A stretch of 64,000 nucleotides of DNA from Acanthaster planci (lineage: Eukaryota > Echinodermata > Asteroidea > Valvatida > Acanthasteridae). The stretch is from the NCBI RefSeq assembly GCF_001949145.1, contig NW_019091418.1, forward strand, positions 2,106,902 to 2,170,901, read 5' to 3'. This document shows, in pieces, positions 35,825 through 46,763 of the stretch. Every line of letters starts with the position of its first letter. Positions within the stretch are counted from its first letter, which is position 1. A program made the translations under genes and the position numbers. The notes beneath the pieces are model-generated. The model had not been told where the DNA came from, did not search any database, and saw only the letters and a program-made list of their open reading frames with translations.

Positions 35825-38196
35825 CCCCGCCGTGCCCTGCCTCAGCGCATCCCACAGCCTAGCCCAAGCTGTTGGCTGCTTTTGCCTGCCACGTGGTTTA
35901 TCTTTCGTTGGTTGCCGTGTACATTCGCTCTTCTGACGTGTTTGAAATAAAGGAAACCAGTTCAGAGGGACAAAACAGACTTTTGAAAGTACCGTTCACA
36001 CCTCACAAATCGTGCGGTGCGTCTGCTTAATTTCTGTCTGTTAAGGTTGTGTAATCCATGCTGTTTATTATTTCACTGGTTATTTGGTGACTGTTGGAAA
36101 ACAAAAGAACAAAACGAACTGCTGCATGGCTTACCCAGAAAGAACACTGACCAAGCCCGCACAATTGGTAATTTCGAGGGCGTAATGTCAACACTCGTTC
36201 ATGCACTGCTAGTAATAACACTTGAGAAATAGGTTTGCGGGTACACAATGGAATCAATCTCTTTTGGGCGAGGTGTGGTTCTTTAAAGAACCGTTGAGTG
36301 TTAACTCGTCGTTTCGGAATAACACTGGAAAATGTCGTACCCGAAAGTGGCGCGAATCCTAAAATTGGGCACTTTTTCGCCGCGCACTTTTACAAAAGGG
36401 GAAATTAACAAAAGTCAAAAATACTCCGATTCATAACTCAATGTCATATACCCGCTACAAAGTTCTGATGACATTTTATTTTGGCCCCATTTTCCAATTT
36501 TTTTTCCGAAGTGCAAAATGAACTCTTCAAATGCGTCACGTAAAGGCACCGAGTAAATATTCCACGTATACTGGCACTTCAGCAGTGCAGAGCGTGCGAT
36601 GACTTCGACATGTCGATACCGCGTTGCGGCTTATACTCTGCAGCTGATACGCCGACTTTAAATTTTAATGTGCAATTTTTTGCTTGACGCGGCAAAATGT
36701 ATGTGTATATTTATCAGGCAAGTTTGCATGAACCACTTTCCCAATCCTTTTGGCAATACCAGCGTCTCCTCACAAATCTTTTAATGCTATGGCTCCACCA
36801 TTTTCATTCAAAGCCCCAAAGCTTTGTTCGGGCCGCGTGTGAGACCAGGGTAGCACACAATACAGTAGGTCACTTGGTCTGATACTCTTCACCAAAAAAA
36901 AAAAATCTCAATTTTTCTTTTACCGATTTCAACCGATCAAAAATGAAATGATCAATAAAAAGCAGGAAATATCCAATGTAATAAAAATATTAACAGATAT
37001 CATAAGAATTTCAAAACCTGCACGGCTGAGTCCCCAAACTAGTGTTTGTCAATACTGACAAGAGATACCACTAATCCTTTAGTCCTCTAATCATACCGCA
37101 AAAGCAGCCTTTTTTTCGAGATGCTTTCCCCCTTCCAACTCATCTCTTTTGTCGCAAACTAAATCGGGAAATCTGAGCTAAAGTTGACCCGAATATTCAT
37201 GAGTTTTGTATTTATGCACGGTGTAAAGCCCCGATTATCTGGAGGTTTAACCCCGAATAACCGCCGGTTAAAAAACGGAATTCTCCCCTCATGTTTTTTT
37301 TAATAGCCTATTATTGCATTCCTGTCGATAATACGTTAAGCTTCGGCCATAATACCCTTACTCTTCCAAGGTTTTAAATAAGTAAACAATCGTTTGAATT
37401 TGTGTAACAATGATGTGGAGGGTTACTGGGAAATATCTTGCATTGGCAATTCAATAACTATAAAAATAAATAGATGTTGGTTTAATGTCCTTACACTGAT
37501 AAATAAAGTCCCCTGTTTGTTCAATCACGGGTATGCCTGGTGTGTTGGAATCAGCTTTCCATGATTGTCACCATCGAGTCTTGGGTTTTCATGGATGTTG
37601 AAACAAATCGTTTTTTGGGGGGGCCTGGCCAGACACAGCATAGCATAGGTATCAAAGCTTTGTCTTGATGCATAATCACACTTTAGGTCTTTTCTTACAA
37701 AGCGGTTTTTGAGTGTTGTTGGACGAAGTTCAGTCGTCAAAATGGTTACAAGATGATAATTTGGTTCGTAGACAAATGACTCAGTGTGGAACTTAACTCA
37801 GTGGAATCCCAAAGGGTAGATTGACACCCAACGTGATAGTCAATAATCCATATATAATCAAAATACCTGCCCGAAATGTGCAGCTGTGGAATACATAAAC
37901 ACGTATAAGACGTATACACCGATTAATGTGTCACCTTCACCAACACACACGATGCCCAAACCAATGCAAATGCAGTTCGCCAAAGAAGTAACCATCCAAA
38001 GGACATAATAGGCGATATAACAGGATCTGACGAAAAATATAGGCAAAGCAAGATTGAAGAATAGCGACGGCAGCTGCAGGCGAACAGCACCCCCAATGTC
38101 TTAGGACAGCCTTAGACACAGCCATATAGAATCAAGGAACTATATAAGCAGAAAACGAATTGCAAAGTTAATACAGAAAAAGAAAAAGGAAAGACC
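35825..38196. other. Intergenic DNA, no gene seen
   Basis: No supported exon. A segment near 37310-37440 resembles the duplicated sequence at 17010-17130 and 17300-17440. CTGCAGCTGATACGCC near 36640 resembles CTGCAGCTTATACG at 32500, as if the long-TIR element had inserted into another repeat. Confidence 0.45.
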
Positions 38197-38262
38197 GACT
38201 GGCTCGAGATTTGAACCAGAGATCTCTAGAACATCGGGCCAACTCTCTGAGCTACCCAGCCC
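38197..38262 (-). repeat. tRNA-like sequence, pseudogene or SINE head
   Basis: On the minus strand the segment reads GGCTGGGTAGCTCAGAGAG (A-box), then TCTAGAG in anticodon-loop position and GGTTCAAATCTCGAG (B-box). Six of seven acceptor pairs can form, but the D-stem and length are poor. No CCA-proximal or terminator context marks it as a working tRNA. Confidence 0.5.
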
Positions 38263-40294
38263 TTGCCATCTGTCAATTTCTTGTTCGAAATGCTAATCAC
38301 AACAGAAACTCCTCGGAAACTAACTTATAACGATAGTTTGGACGCAGGAATATCACATTTGACACTGGTATCGAGAGAACAATGCAGAGCTACCCACACG
38401 AGCCATTTTACCTCGCAACGAAAGGCTCAAAGTTTGAAATAGGCCTAGGCATGTGGATTACTGAGTATAAACAAATCCAAAGCCTGAGCCTTTCAATGGC
38501 TCAATTTGAATGTCGTTTAAGCTGAACTTGTTTGTGCGGTCTTAATGTCTCTAAATGAAATGATATTGAATTAAATGGATCACCGGCATAGATGATTTCA
38601 AGTAGAAAGAGTTCCCCTTTTCTATTGGGGGAGGCTGAGTGAGGGTTGGAAATGAAGTGCGAGCACGAGGCCTTTTTCGGTTGAATAAGAAAACTGAGAA
38701 ATTGTCTTAAAACTTTTCCATGCGTAAGATGAATCCACGCACACAGGAAAAATTTTTCCGATAACACCACCGTAGAACAGTACTCTATTTAATATATATA
38801 CTGTATAATGACAATGCCTCACGCTTTTTACCTTATCACAGCATTTGCATAATTTATGTTACTGTGGGTTAAAAATCAATCAACGTTTTCATCAAATATA
38901 GGCTGAAGGGGAATTCTCAACGCTGAATAAATGTATCGACGCATAGAGCCACTGAGAAACCCTTGACAAGGTGTGTTTCTGCTCAATGCCCTCAATATTT
39001 ACAGTGTAGCAAGCAGAGCTCTCGCACAACCCATAATGATAACTGGCCAATGAACAGCGCTTTCTTTTAACGTTTTTTTGTTCTAACATATCTGTGAATT
39101 GATCCAACATTCCAAGGTACTCGACCGATGTGCGGGTTAAAGTAAGTTTCGGCGATCGGTGTCTACATTACTTAGGTAAGTATTAACGTTAACAAATTAG
39201 CGCTCACAGTTTCTTGTTTTCATATCAAACTTTAAGTATTCTTAGCTCATACTGATTAAAACCACTTTGTATTCATGTCGAATAATCGAAAAAAAAATCT
39301 GTTGACCTAAGGTTAACATTCCTGTGGAATTTTGCATTTTAATTGGCGTTACCAAGGCTATGTATGCCTTGGCTCACATAAAATTGCTGGTTGTTGGTAC
39401 AGACCAGGGTGATTTTTCTATCTTTCCCTCTAGCTATATGTGCTCAAGGAACTGACTATTTCACGTGTGCTTCTGTTTTCATTGGTTTCATGCTCGAGAC
39501 ACCAATCTCATGCATAAGTGCTTTCACAACTGAACTCCTGAACAAATCTGTCTCAATGCAAAATGTAAATTTGTAAACAATTTCAGTTTTTGTTTCATGT
39601 TTTGAAATGAAAGGAATTCCCATACGTGGAGTATCTTCTGATCTTCTTTTTTTATTAATGCATCAGTTCAGTTCTAAAATTCGTTGCTATCCCACAGAGT
39701 GACCTTATATTTAACTCACAATTACAAACTTGAAATTTTAGCACCTTCTGGTCCTTACAAAACAAAACAAAAATCTAATTTTCCATTGGTCCTACTAAGT
39801 GACCCGATTCAGTATCTCAGTGGGTCCATTGCATATCGATCGTGAACCTTAAAATTTACTTTTTTTACTGATTCTAGTTCACAAATAAAAGGACGCGTAA
39901 GGGCCACGTCTTGCATAACAGTGGTGACCAAGCAGTGGAGAGTTACCATGTGACCCGTTTGCTTTTCCTTGAGGCGTTTATTTACAAGCTTGTGTAAAAT
40001 GAGCTAATTGATTTAATGTTTTACACAATGTTAATTTTAAGGAAGAATAGGACAGTTTACTTCCCTACAAATGTTGTTGGTGTATGAGACGGAGAGAACC
40101 CCCCCTGCTTTGTGTAGGTCATTGTCTCGCAGGAATCTNNNNNNNNNNNNNNNNNNNNNNNCGGTCTCATTTCTTGCTGGGTATAATAACCCTTCAGTAC
40201 ACGTTTTGGATCTGTCAATATTGCTTTCAATGTATCTGTCATATTAGGTCGAAACGGATATTTCTACTCTGATTCTTGAACAGACTTGCAAAAG
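38263..40294. repeat. 5' flank of transferase copy C, part of the duplicated block
   Basis: From about 39060 this parallels the flank of copy B. A 23-base gap of undetermined bases lies at 40139-40161. A short open frame at 39391-39576 has no motif. Confidence 0.55.
40139..40161. other. Assembly gap (23 n)
   Basis: Undetermined bases upstream of the copy C anchor exon. Confidence 1.
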
Positions 40295-42823
40295 ATGGCC
40301 TCCGAGCAAGTGTATAAAATTCTGTTTTTCCTCCAGTCTGCGGCCTTCATCTTGTTCATCATTAGTAAGTGATTGATTTAGCAAATACTTTTGTTCTTCC
40401 AATTGAAAACCTCCCTTAGTAGACTAGTTCACTATCAAAGATTATTTATGTGTGCATGTGTATAAATTACAAGGGTAGGCAGTGATCATGAGTGGCCCAC
40501 TGGATATGTTCAGAGGCATACATTTCGACGCCATTTTCTCTCAATTTCTACAGTTTGTCTTTACTTTTGTCTTCAGAAAACCGCCTACAACTGTCCTAGC
40601 TTTTAGGTTCTGATCTAAAGAGATTTTTTGAGTTAAGACTTCAATAAAGACTTGAAATATCTCTTTCGTTCTAAGAGCACAAGGTCGACAAAAATCCGTA
40701 TGGATCCTGTCTGTATGAGCTCATAAACTAGCTGTGCGATACGTTAGGGTACCATGCACCACTCTTCCGCGAACTGAATTGCGGGTTGTTGAGGTTTTCC
40801 AGATATTGGTTTCAACACCGTTCGCTCAATAAAAAGTAACGTTTGGCTTGAAAAAAAAAACTACAGTGCATACTCTCGTCCTGTTTTGGACGTGATTTAA
40901 TTATTTTCCAACGCTACATGCCTATAAGCGGTTTGAATGTTGGGGGTTAAGCCTGAAACGGCAATGAAGCCATGATTAAGAAATGAGACTGGTCTTTCGC
41001 TCATGCGCAAACGTCAAATATAACGGTGCAGGCTACCCTGAACTATTCACCTATTTTAATCAAGGAACACACTTGTTGCTATAATGACATTAAAGGGTTT
41101 TCCGAAGACAAACGTGAAGCTCAAGCTTATTATCTACACTAGCCATCTATGTGCATGCGCACATAGATCAGAATTTATTAGTGAACTGGTCTATAATCGA
41201 CCATACGACTGTCTGAAGGGAAGCGCTGGTGGAGCTATTTGGCTCACTCCCTCGTGCCAAGAAAGACTCGTGGTATAAACATACAATAAACTTTCTTAAA
41301 ATTAAGGTATAATGAGGAACATTCCATACCAGAGGTTCCCCTGGAAGGACAGTGATTTGAAGGCCTGTGCAAATGTTATTTTTAAATTTGCCATCCATAC
41401 AAGAGCACCCTGTCTCTCATTTAAGTTAAACCTTTGTCCATTTTAAAGGGGATCCTGGTGCCTCCATTTTTTACCCTATGCAGTTTCCATATTGATGGCC
41501 AAATTTGTATTGGCGTCAGAGTAGAAAGACCAGGACCATGTTACAAGTATTTCTGTCCAAATTTTGAAGCCCAATTTAATTCATGGAAATACTTACGGTA
41601 AGGGTTGCTCACTAACTCACGTCACTGCCATGTAGTTTCAAAAATGCATTTTCTAATGCCCAGGAAGTCAAATAGTTTTTTTTATATGAACGCCCTTTTT
41701 AACCGTTTGAGAGAAAAAAATGTGACAGATGTTTTATCAGTTTTTAGGACTAAAAAAGGTTGATGCATGGAATCAAAAAATGATTCAACTCGATTTTCTT
41801 TACGAAAGCCTAATGATGAAGAGAACCACCTGTCACGTGTGATGTTCCTTTATGTATACTATTGCTCACATTTTTGCAGATTACTCCCAAGACTCCAGTC
41901 TTGTACTTAAGCCTGTGAGGAAGCTGACTGATAAGAAACCATGTGGGTGTATAAATGGCACCCGAGAGATATTTCAAAACACCAGTGTTAATGCTTCAGT
42001 AGATCCATTCAGACGGGGACCCTTGTCCAATTGCAGCTTGTACGACATCAAGAAGAGACCTGGTGTTGTCATGTTGACCACAGCAAACCTTGCGTATGTA
42101 GATGTGGTGCTGAACATGCTAGAGAGCGTCAAAAGGGTGGGCATTTGTATAAACACAACAGTCATCGCAGAGGATCCGAAGGCTTACGATATCTTGAGCA
42201 CATATGCCAAGGGGGATCCAGCAGTTTATGTCCAAAGGACCAATTCTGGAGAAATGGACGTCATTGAACACTCGCGTCGCCATCGCAGCCAGTACTACGG
42301 AATTATGAACAAGCGCCAGGCGTACATTTTGTCTTTTCTAGAAAAAGGTTTTGAGGTTCTGTTTACCGACTCTGACACGTTTTGGTTCAGGGACCCCTTT
42401 CCACATTTCCAGGGAGATTTCGACATGTGTCTCAGAGGATTTACTCCTACCAGAATAGTAAAGAAAACTAATTTCTGCGCTGGCTTTATATACCTGAAAC
42501 CAACCAAAGCGACAATCCAGTTTGTGAAGGCATGGGTCGAAATTTTAGATTCCAACAAGAAAAAGGGATCATACCCGGCTGATCAGTCAGTAATGAATGG
42601 ACTATTGAAAGGTGACAAACCTGTGCACGTGAATATCAAAATGTTAGATGCTGACCTGTTTCCATGGGGCCCGACATTTTTCAATCCAAAATGGCAGAAG
42701 CAGAATCACTCAACTGTTGTCATGCATGCCGCTAGCATACGTGGTCATCCTGCAAAACTGAAAAAGTTCCGAGAATTTGGTATGTGGCTTGTGAATGTCA
42801 CCGTCCCGCCTGCCCCCCGTTAA
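40295..42823 (+). CDS. Nucleotide-diphospho-sugar transferase, copy C (two exons, 337 aa)
   Basis: Exon 1 (40295-40364) gives the same anchor as copy B with Thr replaced by Ile (MASEQVYKILFFLQSAAFI...), ending in phase 1 before GTAAGT. Exon 2 (41880-42823) follows a TTTTTGCAG acceptor and continues in frame. The catalytic region keeps FTDSDTFWFRDPF and the NxS/T sequons. Differences from copy B cluster in a few places (for example AYDIL for AFNLL, VYVQRTN for VLVQKTD, RGFTP for RGHTP, and a shorter C-terminal tail). They are conservative and leave the frame open, suggesting selection rather than decay. Function is inferred as for copy B: a Golgi type II membrane glycosyltransferase of unknown donor and acceptor. 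The intron has its own insertion of about 780 bp (about 40435-41215) absent from copy B. Confidence 0.85.
41145..41168. repeat. Hairpin in the copy C-specific intron insertion
   Basis: ATCTATGTGC (41145-41154) pairs perfectly with GCACATAGAT (41159-41168) around a four-base ATGC loop. It lies in the part of the intron that has no counterpart in copy B. Confidence 0.6.
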
Positions 42824-45650
42824 AACAAAACTGAACCCGGATAAGTGGAAAAAAGGTCTACTTCAAGAGTGAAACGGATATAAGGAAATCTAATCTCCTT
42901 CCGTCTTGTTTATTTCGTTTTGTGGGGTTCGTGTTGGCTCATATTGCTTAAATTTGTTTGTTGCTTCTTTGTTTTTTGGTTTTAGATTTCTGCTTTCATT
43001 TCTTGCCAATGTTAAATTAGTGGATGAGGTAATAATTGCCGATGATGGTTTTTTTCACCTTCAGAACTAAAACCAAATGTGACATAGGCCTACATGCTGT
43101 GGCATTCAACACATATTTACTCGTGTTATCTTAACATTCTCTAGAACCATTTCTTGAGAAATACACACCAATACCAAAATGTGTGTTGGAAGTTTTCAAG
43201 TTGGTATCGACAACCCTTTAAATACGTACGACTTGAATTGTAAAATGTTGCTTTTACAGCTCGTTAACCGAGGAAGCCAAGTGCGCACTTGAAAAGCAGC
43301 TTGCCCTGGATAACCTGCACGATATGCGGTAAAGGGGAACGCCCCCCCCCATGTGACGCACAAGTTGTATACCCAATATACCCTACTGTGCTTACTGCAC
43401 CCCTTCGGAAATCTGATAGGAATTCCAAAGAGTCCATCAACACAAACGAAGACACAATAGGGGGGGTCTCCTTCACCGCACATCTTGCGTCATATGTCCC
43501 CCCCCATACACGCCCAGTACAGCTGTAGTGAACTTGAAATTCCAGACAAACACACAACTGCGGTCCCAGCGAAAATGTGCACATTTCTATGGGGAGAAAA
43601 TTTGTTACTGCGAAATCGCATTGTACGAAATTCCCGTTACAACGAAATGTTTTTGTCATTCCGATGCCTGAAAAAACATTGCTGACGACCCATTTATATA
43701 ACAAGCGTTTACAAATGAAAACAAGTGTACAATGCAAATGAAGCAATGCTACACTGGTTCCTGCCGCGCCGAACCATCGCCAAAAAGCATATTATATTAA
43801 AGGGAAATGCAGCAGCCAGTTTACCTGTTTACATGTACATATTCCAGTCCCAAAAGCATCATGCTTTGCGCTGCATCTTATATGAATGCAGCTCTACTGT
43901 TGCAAGTCAAAATATCACTGCCGTTTCAAAATTTCTGAAAGTTCATTCAAATAGATTGATCTCACAGCTATGTTTGTATTTTCCGGGTTCATGAATTTTA
44001 TTTGAGGTTGTACTGCTCATACCATATCTCGGGCGCAGGCGGCCGCACCGCAGTGGGCCAGTGAACCCAGACTTTCGATCAATCGTGGTCATGCACGTAG
44101 TGCCGAACATCAACAGAAGGAATATTGAATACAATGTCTCTCCATGGCACAATTTGTGTTTGAAAGACTACTGACATGGATAGGCTTCCAGTTGATGAGT
44201 CTTCACATTCTTGCAGGTACACGTACACACAACTCCAGGTATGCATGCCGATAAGTTAGCTTCGTCCTCATTCATGGCGATCGAAAGTCTTTAAAAATCC
44301 TAGAAAAGTATTAAAAAAAACAGAGGAAAACTTGAGAATTGTTAGATAAGAGGTGCGTTTAGTCAAATTAGATTTTTTGGAAATTAGAAGTTAATGAAGG
44401 AATACAGACTGAGAGTTAATAATAGAAACTGAGAATTCAGACGAAAAACTGAAAACTCGAAGGAAGAGGTTGGTAGAGAATTTTGAATGTTAACTAAACA
44501 GAATTTAACGACGATGTTGAGACTTTAAAGATTAAAGGAATAAGGACAAGATTCAGATGAAGATCAACAGAAAATAGATAATTCAATATGGGAAAGTGAT
44601 AAATCAAACAAGAAAGATCTGTAGTTGTGAAAGTATAAAAGATTTTGGTAATTTGAAAGAACCGAAGGAGTACGTGTATTAAATTGAAGTGTAAACTGAA
44701 AGATTTTAGTGAATTGAGAATTAAGAATCAGTTTCTGAGAAGTCTGATAACAAAAAGCGAGGGAGGCAAGACGAGTAAGAATTCCTGAACATTATATGTG
44801 ACATTGATTGATTGGAACTGAAAATTAACACCGCACACAAATTCTGTTGATACTTTAGAAATTGTAGGTGCATTTAGAATGGGGCACGTTTTAACTCGTA
44901 AATACTCTGTACAGTTCGACTGTCGCATCTAGGCTATGAATACATTTTGATATGTGAAAATTCAGCAAAGTATGGTAGGCGACTTTGAAAAAAACATTCT
45001 GAAAACGTGCAATTACTTTTAATACGTTATAGTTGCGTGGAGATTTTAACAATCAGCCGTTGACTTTTAGTGAATAATTAGCGATAATGTAGTGGCTTTG
45101 GTGGAATATATTTTCATAAGTCAAGATTGTCTGAATTGTGTTTTCATTTGTCAATGATCCATCTTGCGTGTTCAATCCCAAGTTGTCCGCAGAGAACCTC
45201 TTAAGAGGTTGGGGGTGGCATTCACTGTTCCGAGAGCATCTTGAAAGAAAAGAAAAGATTTGTTCAGATCAGGAATGCATTAAGATTTAGTTTTAGATTG
45301 CTAATTGGAACAAAAAACGATTTTGCATCTCAACAAAGTTATATTTATAAATAGAAAGGCATCATAATCCTTTCAACAGGCAGTCTACCAGTGAGTCAAA
45401 GAAGTCTAAACCACTTCTTGATATGGAAATTCACAATCCCAAAAGAGATTTCTTTTGTGTTGGAAATCTAGCTTGGTTGAAATGTAACATCCTCCATTCC
45501 CATGTTCCAATTAGCAATGTAAAACCAAATCTGCATTTCACCCTAACGATACATGTGAAAACGGCGCACTGAATCGGACTTATGAAACTGTTGAAACATT
45601 CGCTGCAGTGGGATATCAATTTGACACCGCGGCAAGATCTTATAACTTAC
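42824..45650. other. 3' flank of copy C and intergenic DNA
   Basis: The first 250 bases resemble the 3' flanks of copies A and B. Beyond that, overlapping short frames at 43196-43746 with C runs have no motif. From about 44280 to 44720 the sequence is purine-rich on the plus strand (many GAAAACTGAGAA-like words). No gene seen. Confidence 0.45.
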
Positions 45651-45790
45651 CGCAGCGAGCTACACATCAACGATTTAACTTGCTGCGGCAAGCTAGCTGC
45701 ACATCAACGATTTAACTCGCCGCGGCGAGCTACACATCAACGATTTAACTCGCCGCAGCGAGCTACACATCAACGATTTAACTCGCCGCG
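45651..45790 (+). repeat. 33-bp minisatellite, open in one frame
   Basis: A unit containing GCTACACATCAACGATTTAA followed by a CGCCGCGG-type end recurs about four times, with the first unit diverged. Because the unit is a multiple of three, the frame 45582-45794 stays open and repeats an 11-residue unit containing THQRFNSP. There is no evidence that it is translated. Confidence 0.75.
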
Positions 45791-45794
45791 GTGA

Positions 45795-46763
45795 GATAAT
45801 AACTCGGAAGAACTTTTTTGCTAGTGGCCCTTATACGCTTCAGTAGGTAAGTCATCGTGCACGAAAAGTTAACGGAGGGCTGCATCATCAGAAACATCTC
45901 CCCGCCTCCCCTTTGTTGGCAAGTCCAAGTTGTGGGATATCTAGTTACCATTCCCATGTTAAATTCATGCTTCAACAATTTTTCTCTACAAGAAAAAACA
46001 AGTGGCTGAAGAAAGAAAACACCCACTTTATGTAAGTAATCCAATTGGTGTAGAGCAAAGGGGGCATTCTGGACAAAAATCCTCCTGTTATTAATCTGAC
46101 ACGGACACATACTACAGGCCACGTTGCAATTCGAGTAAAACCTATCTTTGGGCATCAGACACCAAATCTTATTTCTCTCATATAAACAGCCTGAGGTACA
46201 GTGCACTCGGAAAGTTCACAGAATCACTTGGACTTATAAAATTCGGAATAGGGGCAGGTTTATTTGTGTAAAACAAATCAAAATCTTTGACTTAAAGAAC
46301 AATCAACAAATCAAGAAGCTTACATGAGGTAAACATACCTGTAAGTTTGAAATGGAAGTCATCGTTATTTTGCCCTTCCTATATTTAAAAAGCTTGAGTA
46401 AGTACACGATATAAATTCTAGTTAATAAAATCATTTCATTAATTACGAAGATTGTATTAAACTGACTCCATCGAAAAGCATTTGCAAGCTTTCTGTTAAT
46501 AATCCAAATAAATCTTATATCTTATAAAATTCTTCATGCTGTAAAGTTGTAGAAATCACTAGTGAAAGTGATGGAAGTGGCAACAAGATCCTGCTCTGCA
46601 GAGTCTTCAAGCGATCAACCTTGTGATTCATCTTTGATTGGTGTATATAAAGTTTACAATCGGAATGTCCGCATGAAGCTCATCTCAGAAAGCTAGCTTA
46701 AGCTTGAGAAAAGGGCAATTAAGATATACTTGGAGGACAAAGCTGCGTTCATGGCCATACTAC
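45795..46763. other. Upstream region of the DUF4806-like gene, nothing recognised
   Basis: The 142-codon minus-strand frame at 45778-46206 shows no known motif. The last few hundred bases would contain the promoter of the gene that starts at 46764, but no defined element was identified. Confidence 0.4.
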
